Of a DNA stretch of 55,777 bases, positions 12,500 through 25,389 are shown piece after piece. The notes beneath the pieces are model-generated. The model was not told the DNA's origin. It ran no database searches and saw nothing but the letters and a program-made list of their open reading frames with translations. This stretch comes from Ophiocordyceps camponoti-saundersi (nom. inval.) (lineage: Eukaryota; Ascomycota; Sordariomycetes; Hypocreales; Ophiocordycipitaceae). A program made the translations under genes and the position numbers. The stretch is from the NCBI GenBank assembly GCA_003339415.1, contig PDHQ01000234.1, positions 1-55,777 on the forward strand, read 5' to 3'. How positions within the stretch are numbered: the first letter of the stretch is position 1; every line of letters starts with the position of its first letter.

Positions 12500-15400
12500 A
12501 TAAGCTACGATTACGAAATTATAAAACCTTATACGCTAATAGTATAAGTTTATATAATTACTTAAGTAATAATAGTTATATCCTTATTATAAGCTGCTGC
12601 TAATTAGGTCTCTATTTAATAATAATAAAAATCTCTTTTTAATATAGCGCTCTCTTATATTTTATAAGCTATAAGCAGATTAGGCTTTTATCGGTAACGC
12701 TTATAATTAGTAAGTATTCTTATATTAATACTTTTCTCTTACTATCTAAGCTAAGGTAGCCTTATTTTTTAAGTAAAGTAGCGAGTATAAGTATAACCTT
12801 AACTATTTCTTAAGTTACTTCGATATTATATTCGCCGACCTTTACTAGCGCTAGACTATTATAACGGAGCTAAAGCACCTTATATAAGGTATTTCTAAGT
12901 CCTTCTTTAATTTCCTTATTTACTTTAAAGCTAAGCTTACTTTAGCAGATAATATTAAGTAAGCTAATAAAATTAAAATTATATACCTTTATTATATTTT
13001 TACCTTAGCCCTTTACTAATATTACGTAAAGCGTAATATCCTCTTAACTAAATATATTATTCTTATTATATAAATTTATATTATTATTATAAATATTAAG
13101 TTATTCCGCCTTAAGAGTAAAGGCTAGGTACCTTTTCTTTATATTTCTAAGCTATTTTTAGATACTCTAATAATAAGTATATATTAAACTAGCACTTAGC
13201 TATATTCTAATAAGCGCGGCGGTCCTCTTTTTTATAGCCGGTCTAGCTATAATAATAAGAACTATTACTAAGCGGCCTAAGTTAATAATAATAAAATTAT
13301 AAAATAATATATTAATAGCTATTACCTTTATTATAATAATATTAGCTATTTCTCGCGTAAGTATAAGCTTAACTCTTTACTTTTAATATTTTTAGTTTAT
13401 TTTACTAATATTATAAAAAAGAAGAAAAACCTTACTCCGGATTAAGGAAATAAGTCCCCTTTATAATAAATCTCTTATAAGGGGAGGATTTATATAATAT
13501 TATAGCTTATAGAATATTAAATAATTATTTTATAGATATTAGTTAGAATATAAACTTACCTCCTCTCCTCTTATTTATATTTATAAATTCTATATTTTTT
13601 ATTATTATATAAATAGATAATAGCTATAATTATTACGCTATTATAAGCGAATCTTTTATTTAGCACTATTAGCTTAAGTAAATTCCCCTCCTTTACTTAT
13701 AAGTAATTTATATTATAATATAAATACGCTATTAATATAATATATACTTTAAGCTATACTTATCTATCCGCTACTTTATTTACTTTATAGCTAATATTAA
13801 TAGTTAGTAATTACTTATTATAATATATTTAATCTTAGGCCTTATCTAAGATTTAATTTTTAGCTTTTTTTAAATAGCGCGTAATAATATCTCGCTACGC
13901 TTTAGTAAGTAAAAAGTTATAATATACTTTATAAGTAACTTAGTTATCTTTTATTCCGAATCTTAGCAAGTTAACTATTTTATTATAGCTATCTTTAGTT
14001 TTATCTTCGCGGCCCTTATTTAATATAAATCCCGGTAGCAGATAAGCTATTAGTTTCTTACTATTAGTTTATAGGATATTTCTCGCGTTTTATATATTAC
14101 TATATCTTTCCTAACTAAAACCCCCTCTTTATCTCCTAAGGCGTTAGATTTCGCTAACCTCTTTAATAAGAAGAAGGTAAGCGTCCTGCCCCCTTACTAT
14201 AGTAATTATAATTATTATATTTAGCTTCGCTAATAGCTTAATAGCTCCTTACCTCTTTCACTTTAAGGGCCGCTTTATAATATACCTTATAAATATCTTT
14301 TTAAAGTCTATAAATAAATTACTAACTTAATAAATAAGGGGTAAATCCGCGCTAGCTTTTTATCCGCCGCTACTCTTATTTTACTCGCTAAGAAGCTTAA
14401 TAGTAAGTAATATTTTTATATTAATTATCGCGCTTTAAATAAGGTAACGGAGTAAAACTAATATTTTTTTCCCTTTATTAAAGAGATATTTTATAGCCTT
14501 TTTAGCGCTTACTAATTTATAAAGCTTAATATTCGCGCTACTTTTTATAAGCTATATATTACGAAAGGTAATAAATACTTAACTACTTTCTATATATAAT
14601 TTAGCCTTTTTAAGTACCTTATCTATTTTTTTAATCTTATAAGCGCGCCCGCTATATTTTAATATTATATTAATATTACCTTAGGCGATTTTTTAAAGGA
14701 CTTTATTATAATATATTTAAATAATATCTTTATTTATTTAAATAGCTTACGTTTTAACTATTAACGTTAGGTATATATTATATTATTATATCTTTATTAA
14801 GCTAAGCTTTTCCTTAACTTTAATAAGTATAACTTCGCTATTTATAAAGTTAAATACTTAGGGTTTATTATCTATACTAGTAAAAAGGTAAGACTAGACT
14901 TTACTAAAGTCTCCGCTATTCTTAAGTAAGAGGCGCTAACTTATATTTAGGGCGTTTATAGTTTTCTAAAGTTTACTAACTTTTACTATAATTTTATATT
15001 TTACTTTTCTAACCTTATAGCCCCGCTTATTAACTTTATAAAGTAAAGCGCCCTTTTCTATTAGATTAATAAATACTAACTTACTTTTAATACGCTTAAG
15101 TTTACCTTTATATTAGCTTTTATTTTTGCTTAATAAAACCCTAACTATAATATAATTATAAAAGCTAATTATTTTAGTAAAGCTATAAGCGGCTACTTAT
15201 CTTAAGTTAACGCGGACTATATTTTTTAGCTAGTTATATATTACTTTAAGAAACTTCTCCTTATAAAGCGAAATTATATAATTTATAATAAGGAGCTTCT
15301 TATTATTATTTCTTACTTTAAGGCGTAGTTTACTAAGCTATATAGTATAGCCCGGCTATTTTTAATCTTAACTAATTATAAAGCCCTTAAGTATTTTACT

Positions 15401-17250
15401 ACGCTTAAAGCGATAATAAAATATTAAGCGTATTAGGCTAAGATACTCGCTTTTTTTAATTTCTAACTTTAGTACTGCCTTAGCGCGTAAGTATCCTAGC
15501 TAGACGCTCTCTTTTAAAGAAAATAAAAATACCGCGGTATAAAAAACCGTTATAGCTAAATTATATAGCTTATCTTTATTTATTTTTTTAAATTATATTT
15601 AGTTTAGTTTAGCTTAGCCTCGCCTAATTCCCTTTTTACTTAGCCTATTACCCTTAATACCTTAGCTTCTTTCTAAAATAAAACCTTATAAGGACTTTAG
15701 TTAGTAGCTTTTTATATTAATCCGCTTTATAATATCCGCTGCTAGGCGATTTATTCCTTTACTCGGAAGTTTCTACTAGAAGCTAATATTTATAAGTAAA
15801 TCGCGGACTACTCCCTTTTTACTTATAGATAATTATAGTTCCGGGGCTATTTTTAAGTTTCTAAGTAGAAACTTTTTATTATTATATTTATCTAATAGAT
15901 ATATAACTCCCTTATAGCGGGATACCTTAGTAAGAATATTACTTTTATACTTTTTTAATAAGAGTTTTATTAAAATAAGATATTTATAAATATAGTATAT
16001 TTTATTTATAACTATTATTATTATAGGGATTACTTAAATTACTAGTAGCGCTAAGAATTACTTTAGCTATTACCCCTGCTTAAATAATTTTAAACTACTT
16101 TCTTAGTAAACTTTATAACTAAGCTTCTTATTTTTAATAAATCTTAGCCTTATTTCCTTATAATTATTATAAATTATCTTTCTAAGTATATCTAGCTTAA
16201 AGTTATAATATTAATAAATACTAAGTAATACGCTAAACGCTTTATTTAGTATTAGTAGCGATTTTATAGCTTCCCTTAGGAGTTAATCTTTAACTATAAG
16301 TTAAACTAGATAAGTTACTTTTAGTTTACTTTTTACCGCCTTACTAAAATATAAAAGCTCCTCTTTATAACTTATTATCCTTAAACTAATAATAGTATAA
16401 AATATATAAACTAAAAGGTATAAGCTATCTTATATTATATAATCTCCTTCTTATAGTTTAACTAGCCTTATTACTTACTAATATACTAGCTTATTTTAAA
16501 TAATTAAAACTTATTTATAATAAGCGTAAGTTTTAATTACTTACTTTATAGCTTTAATATTACTTTTTTAAATTATTTACTTATAGTTATTACCTTAATC
16601 TTATCCTTAAAAAGTTAAGCTATAGCGTTCGCTTACTATCTCCGTAATAATATTAAGCTAGCTTAGGCCTTTATTACCTAAGCTTAGTAATTATAAGAAA
16701 ACTTATTAAATAAGTCCCGCCGCCTTATAAAATAGTTTTAAATAAGTAATTTTATATATCTTAACTTTATATATATATAGTTTAACTATCTATTTTAAAA
16801 GCTTAATTATTTTAAAAGTAAATATAAAGTAATAGCTATATTATTACTACTTATTATTACTTTAAATATATTATTTAATATTTACTTTACTTTTTATATT
16901 AATTTTATTAAATACGCTACTAGTAATTTTTTACTTTTTTAGTTACTAGCTAATTACTAGCTAAACCTCTTTTTATATCTCTCTTATAATAACTTATTTT
17001 TTAATAAGTATAAGGTTAAGGAAATCCTCGCTATAAAGAATATAAGAGGCTATTACTTATTAAATAGCCCGCCTTATCGTTTTATTTTTATAAAATAGAA
17101 AAGCTTTATTATTTTTATATAAAAGCTACTTAATAATTTTAATTATTATATAATATTAAACTAGTTTAAGTTTATATAAAGTAATATATATTTTTATAAT
17201 AGCTTAGAGCGAACTTAGCTATATATTTATTTACTCTTTCCCTTAAGCTA
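12500..17250 (+). pseudogene. Gypsy-2 gag-pol, RIP-destroyed
   Basis: This is a remnant Gypsy polyprotein. At 14426-14476 the frame reads YRALNKVT followed by a decayed NRYPLPF block (reverse transcriptase). At 14714-14740 it reads YLNNIFIYL, the YLDD active site with both D changed to N. At 15902-15934 it reads YNSLIAGYLSK, the RIP form of the HDSLIAGHPGK-type start of integrase. Gag should occupy about 12700-13450. The frame is closed by many TAA and TAG codons that fit former CAA, CAG and TGG. Limits are approximate. Confidence 0.85.
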
Positions 17251-18844
17251 ATTATTCCTGTTAAGTAATATTCCCTTTACGTAAAGTAACTTTTCCGCCC
17301 CTTTCTTACTTCTTATCTCCTTTTATCCCCTTTTTATATTAGCTTTAAGCTAATATTTATATTATTTATCTTAATAGCGAAATTATTTATAATAATTAAT
17401 TAGCTTAGGAGATTATTATAGCGCTAGCCGCGAGTAAGCACTAGCGTTAACTTATAATAAGTATATCTTCGAGCAGGGGAGGGTAACTTATAAAATAGCG
17501 GAAATATATATAATAATAATAATAGCGGGATTCCTCCTTATCTAGCCCCCGCGCGGCGCGTAGCGCGCTTATTACTAGGTATAAATCTACTCTTTTAATA
17601 TAAGAAAAAAAGGGAAGATAAGTAATACGCGTAAGTAGCTAATAACTATAAGCTAAGTAATATATATAAATTAGTAATAAGGGCGTATTATAAGGTAGCA
17701 GAAATAATATTACCTAAGCTAAGTAATTTATATAAACTAATAAGCGCTATAAATATCTAGCGCGAAATATTATTATATTCCTTATTCTTACGCTTATACG
17801 CGTTAATATTAGCTTAGCGGTCTACGATATAAGTAGCCTATTTATTACGCTATTAGTTAAGGATTTAGCGCTAATATTCCTCTTACTATTAAAAAAAGGC
17901 CTTATATTATATTATAAAGAAATTAAGCTTAAAAGTAAATATACCTTATTATTATTACTATTACTATTAATATTATATTATTACCGCGAATATATTATAA
18001 GTTAAGGTATAAGGGGCGGGGACGGCGATTATATTATTAGGGGCGGGAATAAGTATAAAGGAGTATTATTAGTTAAGCGTAGCGGGAGCGTAAAAGTTTA
18101 TCGCTAAGCGTAAAATAATATAAGCTATAGCTAATATAGCTTATAAGTAATTAATATAAGTAATAAACTTAGGCGTTAAGTAGGTATAGCGGCTAGGGAC
18201 TCCTTTAATATAAGCGTAAGTAAGTAAGGCGATAGCTTATCTTTCTTTAACTATTATATATAAATTATAGATAGCTTAGCGTAAGCGTATATTTATAGCG
18301 AATAAGTGCTTTTCTTAAAAGTATTATTTTTACTATAATTTATATACTTTATAAGCCGCTTTATAGCCTTATTAGTAATTAATATTATAGCTATTATAAA
18401 AGTTTTAAATATAAGGCGTATATAGATATTCTACTTTTTATAATATAGTAATATTTTTATTATCCGAGTCTCCCTTTATAGCGTATTTACTTATTATATA
18501 AAATAGTAACTATAGCTAATTAGTTAATATATTAATAAGGCGAGAAAATAACTTAATAAGTATAAAAAGCTTAAAAAATAGTAGTAAAAAAAGATAATAA
18601 TAATAACGATAAAAAAAATAAAAATAATAATATAAAAAATAATTATAGGAATATAATAGTAAGCTAATAAACTAATAAGTATAAATAAAAAACTTACTTA
18701 GTAAGAAAAATAATATAACTAGCTTAAGGAGAAAAAGAAAAAAAAGGGGAAGAAAAATTTTTCTATATAAGGGATATTTTAGCTTATATTTTATACGCGT
18801 ATATACCACGGCCGGAAATATTTTTCTCCTAAAGCGGCGGGGTA
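17250..18844 (+). other. Gypsy-2 long region between pol and the 3' LTR
   Basis: About 1.6 kb follows pol. It keeps patches rich in G and C (for example 17540-17570 and 18000-18070), turns purine-rich near 18540-18750, then has the stretch matching Gypsy-1 near 18808 and the polypurine tract. No protein is recognised on either strand. Confidence 0.55.
18826..18842 (+). other. Gypsy-2 polypurine tract
   Basis: AAAGCGGCGGGG lies two bases before the 3' LTR start at 18845. Its position and near-all-purine composition fit the plus-strand primer site of an LTR element, and it sets the element's orientation. Gypsy-3 carries the nearly identical GGCGGCGGGG at 44541-44550. Confidence 0.8.
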
Positions 18845-19093
18845 TATAAGAGATTCGAGCTACGCTTAAATAGCTAAGTTATATAAGGGTGCTTAGTTAA
18901 GTCCGCGCGTATAACGTGCGCGGGGTATATATAAGCGTATATAATTAGTTAGCGCTATATATAGGCCGCGCGCGGGCTATATATAAACTATAACCTTAAG
19001 TATATTTATTATATATACTTTAAAACCTCCTAAGTTAATTTATATTATTAAAGTTAGCTTTATATAGTAGTATTAAAGTGTTAGACCTTAATA
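18845..19093 (+). repeat. Gypsy-2 3' LTR
   Basis: This 249-bp partner of 12184-12432 starts TATAAGAG and ends CCTTAATA, directly before the GTAAT duplication at 19094-19098. Confidence 0.93.
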
Positions 19094-19371
19094 GTAATTA
19101 TTAAATAAGTAGCGGAGCCTAAGAGGGTTTAGGGAGGTGCCCCCCTTACTTTAACTTTATTAGTTAATAATATCTCCTCGGCTATTATAGCCGCGGTTTC
19201 CTCTTTTTTCTATAATTTTAAAGGAAGCGAAACTCCTTTAATATAAGCTATAATTATAGCTAAAGCGTTAGAGAAGATTATTAAAAAGTAAGTTCTTAGG
19301 TAATATAAGTAATAGCTTATAATTTATTTTAATTTTATAGCTACTTTACTTTAAATTTAAAGCTTTAAAGT
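19094..19371 (+). mobile_element. Repeat D, copy D2, middle part
   Basis: D2 resumes with the duplicated GTAAT and continues through the landmark GGGAGGTGCCCCCC (19133-19146) and the GCCGCGGTTTCC block (19190-19201). It stops at the LINE-A insertion. Its last 14 bases, TAAAGCTTTAAAGT (19358-19371), are exactly duplicated at 26113-26126. Confidence 0.88.
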
Positions 19372-19429
19372 TAATATAATAAGTTAATTAACCTTTTACG
19401 AAAACGGGATAGGACCCGTTACTTAATCT

Positions 19430-20990
19430 TTCGCTCTTTACTATATATTTATTACCGAGAAAGAGTTAATAGCGCCCGCGGCGGCTTCGGCCGGGGCTTA
19501 AGGGGCAAGTAACGCGCCTATAATCGTAGATAAGGGTACGCGGGGACTAAGATAGTCCTTATAATACCCCTAGTCCGGCTAAGGATAATATAATAGTAGC
19601 GTTAGAATAGGAGGAGAAGCGGAGTAGGTATAGGACCTTTACGACGGCGATATAAAGGAAGCTTATAATAAACTAGCTATAGTAGTGCCTACCGCGGCGT
19701 TCTCCGACGCTTAGAATATCGTAATAGCTTTTAAAGCTAAACTCTATAAGAAATTCATAACCCCCCCGGATTAGAATATTACCTAACTTTTACTTAAGAT
19801 TACTAAGTTAATTAAAAAGATAGTTACTTAAGCTATATAGAAAGTACTCTTATAGATTATCGGCCTTAATATTAGTCTAACTTAGCTATCCTAAGCCTTT
19901 ATAGCTATTACTAGTAATATAATAGTTAAACCCGTCCTTAGTCGCTCCGATAAAAAAGTTACTATATCTATAAAAGATATTATAATCGATATAGATACCT
20001 TATAGCTAACCTTATAAGAGATTATACGGGCTGCGAATATAGCTTTAAAATACGAGGCCGTATTAGCTATAAGATAACTTCTTAGTAGAAATATAATAAT
20101 TATATTCTATCCGGAATATAAGAGATAAGTAAGCTTAGTTAAGTAAATCCTTATTATTTTCGGTAAGGGGGCAGTTTATAGCTAGAAAACCTTCTCTATT
20201 ATAGCGAAGGGAGTATAAGTAAGGGCCGCTTATAATAACTAAGATATACTTTTATAGTAGATTAAGAAATATAATAAAGTTAATATTACCTAAGTTTAAG
20301 CGCTCTAGCCCTATAATAAGGGAGCTACGCGCACCTATATTATCCTAAGAATTACTAATATAATAAACGCTAATAAACTTATATAGAATAGCTTAATTAT
20401 AAATATAGAAATCTCCTATATAAAAGTTTATAATAATATAATATAACCCTAATAATATTACTAATATTACTAATATAAGTATATAGCGAAATATTACTAA
20501 AAGTAGCTATATTACGGAATATATATAGCTATAGTATATCCGAAAAAAGAGAGCGTATATTTAGCTCTCGCCGAAACTAATATTAAGAACTATATCTTAT
20601 ATAAGGGGAACTACGCCTCGTAGTCCTAAAACTACCTTATTATAAAAATATACTAAGACTAAATATATAGTAACTATATATACTAACTTTATAAGTTTTA
20701 AGACTACTCCTAGCTAACCTAATCCTAAACTAGCGATAGCTTTACTAAAATCTAGTTCCGGAAGCGGTCGCGCGCGGCCTCTATATAGTCGTAAGCTATA
20801 CTCCGCTTTAATATAAACGATAAGCCCGCCCTAGCACCGAAGAGGGGCTAAGGCGGGAGCGGCGCTACCCTTAGACCTTATAGCGGATAGGGTAGCGGTA
20901 AAGCTTAGGGAACTTATCCTCCCCCTCCTACCCCTTTCCTTTTTATTATACCCTCCTTTACCTCCTCCCCCGCCCTTTTTTCCGCCCCCT
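19430..20990 (+). pseudogene. LINE-A ORF1 (Gag-like, zinc knuckle), RIP-destroyed
   Basis: ORF1 of Tad-type LINEs encodes an RNA-binding protein of the retrotransposon particle. At 20591-20635 the frame reads YILYKGNYASWSQNY. Reversing C-to-T at CpA turns the Y codons into C or H and gives the CxxC-x4-H-x5-C pattern of the knuckle that ends these proteins. The same pattern recurs at 47075-47119 (LINE-B) and 51942-51986 (LINE-E). The upstream part is relatively GC-rich (19440-19640). A proline- and glycine-codon-rich stretch at 20820-20990 may be the end of the frame or the spacer before ORF2. The start cannot be set because ATG is erased. Confidence 0.82.
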
Positions 20991-21079
20991 CTTTTACCCT
21001 AATATAATTATAAACTTTTACCTCCCTTACTCCTAATAAAGATTAAAACCTTTTTTTAGAATATATAAAAGCGTAATTA

Positions 21080-24000
21080 TTTTATTTATACTATATTTTA
21101 TAGCTTTATTAGCTATAATCTTATTTATTTATAGGAGCTATAGCGTAACTAATTCGGACGCCCTCCGCTTCCCGGTATCTTATTATATAAACTTATAAAT
21201 TTTAGTAACTAAGCGATTCTTTATATTTATAAATAACTAAACCCCTCCTTTTAAATATTTCTTACTATACTTAATATAGCTTTTATCCTTTTTTATATTA
21301 TACCCTTATTATAAATTATATTTATCTACTTACCCTTATTAGTAATTTAGTTTAGCCCCCTCTTATAGCGTAACTTTCTTTACCTTAACTTAACCCTAAT
21401 AGCTACCTTTTTATATAGCGACTTTAACCTCTATTACCCCTTATAAGACTATTACGAAAAGTCCTCCCCTAAAGTAGCTAATTTCTTTAATCTTATAATT
21501 AGCCTCTATCTTAGACTTATTACGCCTCTAAGTAAAGTTACTTAAGAAATATATAATAAATAAATTAATATTATTAACCTAGCTTAAGCTACGCTAAACT
21601 ACCGCGCGATATATTAAGGAAATAACCTTAACCTTATTAGCTCCGATTATATTCCGTAAGTTATTTACGTAAATACTAACCTCCGCCCTAATATTATATT
21701 AACTAAAATTTAGCGCTTTTTTTATTTAGATATACTTATAGCTAAGGCATGGAACTAACTTAAGCTTAAACTATATTATATTTTTATACTTAAAAACTTA
21801 GAAAAAGTAGTTACCTTACTATATAAATAGCTAGAAATAATAGTAAAGATTATAGTGCTATTACGCGTCTATATATACCTTATAATATAGAATTAGTAAA
21901 ATTAAGCGATAGCGGCTATTATAGCGGTTACTAAGCGGGCCCGAAAATATTAGAAAGCTAACTTTACTAACTCTTACTAGTAAAACTATTAGGAAGTAAT
22001 AAAAGTATAAAAGTCCGTAATTAGCGCGGCCTATTATAGCGCCTAGCGTAACTTCCTTAATAATATCTTAATAAACTTAGTAATATTTTAAATAATAAAG
22101 CGTTAGGCCTAGCTTTAGAGCTAAGCTTTACCGGAGCTTATATATATACTAACGCTATAGAAAAGCCTTAACTTAAACTTAATATTTACTTTTTTAAATA
22201 AAGCGATCTTACTTAGCTAGTAATTTTTCCCTACTCTTACCGCCTTAGCCCCTCCTCTTACTTTAGATAAACCTTTCCCTTTTTTCTATATTAAATATTC
22301 GATTACTACTAATAATATTTACTCTGCCTTTTTCTTAATCGCCTTATAAAAGTCCGCTAGCCCTAATAAGATCTTAGTTAGGTTTTTAAAAAGATACGAA
22401 CCCCCCCTTATCTAAGTCTTCTAAAAAATCTTCTAAGGCTATATTAATAGTAGCTATTTCCTATTACGATTTAAAGCCTCTAATATTATAGTTATTTATA
22501 AGGTAAGTAAACTACTAGCTACGTACTATACCCTAAGTAAGTATAAGCTAATTTTACTTTTTAATATAATAAGGAAAGTCCTAAAAATAATTATCGCTAG
22601 GAAAATAATATTTATAGCGGAAGTAGCTAATATCTTTTTAAATAGCTAAATAAGTAATAAGCTATAACGCTTTACTAATATTATAGTCCTTATATTTACT
22701 AAAACTATTAAAATTATCTAAAACTAAGGTAATACCGCCTTACTCCTTTTACTAAACTTTACCGGAGCTTTTAATTATATTTTTTATAATAAGCTAATAA
22801 TTATTCTTAACTACCTAAGCTTTCCCGAATAAGTTATAGCGTTTATTTATTCTTATCTTACCGCTAAAACCTTATAACTTAAGTTTAACTATAAGCTTAG
22901 TAACGCTTTTCCGATTTAGTAAGGGGTCTCTTAAAAATCCCCTATATTACTAGTCCTTTTCCTATTATATATATCCTTACTATATTAATATCTAAACTTA
23001 GTAACTAAATTACTTATAGTAAGCTTTACTAATAATATTAATATATTTAGTATCGAACGCGATAAGGCCTAAGTACTCCTCTAATTTAAGCGGGTATAGT
23101 AAATCTATAAATAATAAGCCCTTAAGTATAAAATAACCTTTTAGCTAGCTAAAAGCGAGTTAATATACTTTATAAAAGCTAGGAAAGTAAATATAACCTA
23201 GCTTTAGCTCGGTATAGAGATAGTTTAGCTTATATAGAAAGTAAGATTTTTAAAGGTTTAGCTATATCGTAAACTTTAATAGAAATCTTACCTTTTAAAG
23301 CTCGCTACTAAACTTAAGCGCTAATACCTAGCCCTTACTAAGATTATTATATTAACGTAAAGTTATACCTTATTAAAAGTAAGGGAGGTTTATATTAAGG
23401 CTATTAGATTAGCGATTATATTTAATATATCTTAGTTCGCCTCGCTTACGTAACTAAGGGGGAAACTATATAGCCTTATTATAAAGGCGCTAGCTATAAA
23501 ATAGTTTAAATACCTAAAAGTTATTATTAAAGCTTATAAAGCTACCCCTCTTTATTATATTAAAGTAGAGGCTTTTATCCCCCCCCTTAACTTATACCTT
23601 ACTTACTAAATAGCTTATATTTATTACCGCTTTTAATATATAAGTATAGTAAACCTTATCCGTATTACGGTAAAGAAGGCCGCTAAGTAAGTTAGATATA
23701 AGCGTAGGGGGCGCCCCTATTAATAAAGATATTAAATATTATAAGATTTAAAGGAATTCTATAAGATATAGACCGGACTTAAACTAAAGGCTAAATATAT
23801 ATAATATAACTTCGATACTAAACTCTAAGAAGAGTAGCTCCTCCGATAATATTCCTAAAAAAGTAAGCTTAAGAAATATAGGTAATTCTATAGCTACCTT
23901 ATTAATAAGCTATTATAGCTTAAGGCTAAAACCGCCTTACGTATTTACGAAGAACTTCCTAAGTTTATTAATATAGTACTTATATAACTTCGGACTAAAT

Positions 24001-24300
24001 ATATTAAACTTAATTCCTTTCTCTAAGCCCGTAAAGTCCTTAAGGTAGTTTTAAAGCGGTGCCCTTATAATAGTAAGAATAAAATAATACCGTATATCTT
24101 TCTTAACTATACTTTTACTTATAAAAATAGGCTACTCCTTAATATTAACTAGCGACTAATATAAAACTAGCGTAACCTTACTAAAGCGCTTAATAACTTT
24201 TAATTTATAGCTAAACTTATACGCTAGTTTCTTTCGCTTAAATAACTATACTAATTTAACCTTATAATATTACTTTACGAAGGTAAAATAGATAAGGGAG
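21080..24300 (+). pseudogene. LINE-A ORF2 (endonuclease and reverse transcriptase), RIP-destroyed
   Basis: The ORF2 product nicks target DNA and copies the element RNA at the nick. Domains are legible in order. The endonuclease motif SDFNLYYPL at 21417-21443 is a decayed GDFNxHHP. A reverse transcriptase palm block at about 22742-22800 reads LLNFTGAFNYIFYNK. A GVSQKSPILLVLFLLY block at 22923-22970 is the decayed GVPQGSP motif. FTNNINI at 23025 onward is the decayed FADD active site. Near 23975-24110 is a C-terminal part with a decayed QLRTGHIGLN segment and cysteine-type codons. All stops are TAA or TAG. Limits are approximate. Confidence 0.88.
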
Positions 24301-24339
24301 ATAGGGCTTTTAGCCTTATAATAAATATATAAAAGTCGC

Positions 24340-25120
24340 TTTACGGCAATAACTTTATTATTTATCTTACTAATTACTTACCTAGCCCCGAAGCTAAACT
24401 ATCTTAACTATATATAAGGTATTAACTTACTTACGTAAAGCGTAAAACTAACCGCGCTTATTATAGCTATAGCCTTAGCTATAGCCCTAACCTTAACTAT
24501 AATTATAAGCGTAAACTAAAGCTACTTACTCCTTTTTTACTAATAGCTCCTCCTTTTTACTAAATACGGTATAATTACTAACTAGCGTTATAAAATTTTT
24601 ATTACTAAATATATTATTAACTAAACTATCTTAAATAAAATTAAAGATCTCCTTATAAGAAAGCGGCGCGGTCTTAGTATAAGCGCTAGTAATATCCTCC
24701 CTAGCGGCGGGAGTAACCTTAACGCTTAGGGTAAGAGTAGTCTTAAGCTTACTAAGCTTATCGGCCTCTAACTTAAACTTAAACTTAGACTTAATAAGTA
24801 CCGGGGCGGAAGCGGAACTAATAATAGGAGGCGGCGTATAGAGGATAGGAGGATAATTAGTAGGAGATAGGCTCCCTTATAAGCGCGCGTTATTCTTAAT
24901 AATATAGCGGATATAGCGTAGCTTTTTAGTTAATTATTTAAAAAAGTTAATTACTTATATATAAAAAATACGTTATTTTTATATTTAAGCTAATATAATA
25001 GCGATAAATTAGTTAGCGCTAGTTAGACTTTTAGTTACTTTAATAATAAGGTCCTCCCTAATAGTAAGAGGCTATAAGCTTTAAAGCGGTACGCGGCCGG
25101 CGGCCGCTTATATAACTTAA
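24340..25120 (-). other. Antisense frame-like segment in the LINE-A 3' region
   Basis: Between the end of ORF2 and the 3' tail the minus strand has a stretch with few stops. About 120 codons (24410-24840) contain only two or three TAA/TAG. The reading includes short segments such as SLSPTNYPPILYTPPP and LSVKVTPAAREDITSAY. No protein family is recognised. Across the full 780 bp the stop density is close to chance for such AT-rich DNA, so only the core is suggestive. It could be a small gene carried by the element, a relic of a captured sequence, or chance. Confidence 0.3.
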
Positions 25121-25389
25121 TTAGCGTAAGTGCTATTATAACGCGTAATAGCGCGAGTCTTTTTAACGCGCTAAATTATATTTTTCTATTACGCTTATTA
25201 ATATAAGATTTACCGTAAACTTAATATAACCCTGATATTACTTACTATTTAAGTATTACGATTAAAGCTTAGTTAGCAAGTAACCTTAATTATAGCGCGA
25301 ATAGCTTTAGCTATAGCGGGATTATTAATTAGCTAATACCTAATACGATTATTCGTATATTTAATATAAGCTACGCTTAGATAGTTTGC

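Larger units (their letters stand above)
12184..19093 (+). mobile_element. Gypsy-2: complete but RIP-dead Gypsy-type LTR retrotransposon
   Basis: The 6910-bp element has 249-bp LTRs (12184-12432 and 18845-19093) and a GTAAT duplication. It is inserted in D2 and confirmed by two empty sites. It reads on the plus strand, with a purine tract AAAGCGGCGGGG just before the 3' LTR and Pol motifs in the order reverse transcriptase (14426-14740) then integrase (15902). It is the same family as Gypsy-1 but inverted. Its LTR ends TATAAAGG (left) and CCTTAATA (right) are RIP forms of TG and CA termini. Confidence 0.94.

Noticed and set aside
21740..21760. A surviving ATG (GCATGGAAC) as a start codon
   Set aside because: It lies inside LINE-A ORF2 between endonuclease and reverse transcriptase, and TAA follows within a few codons in its frame.
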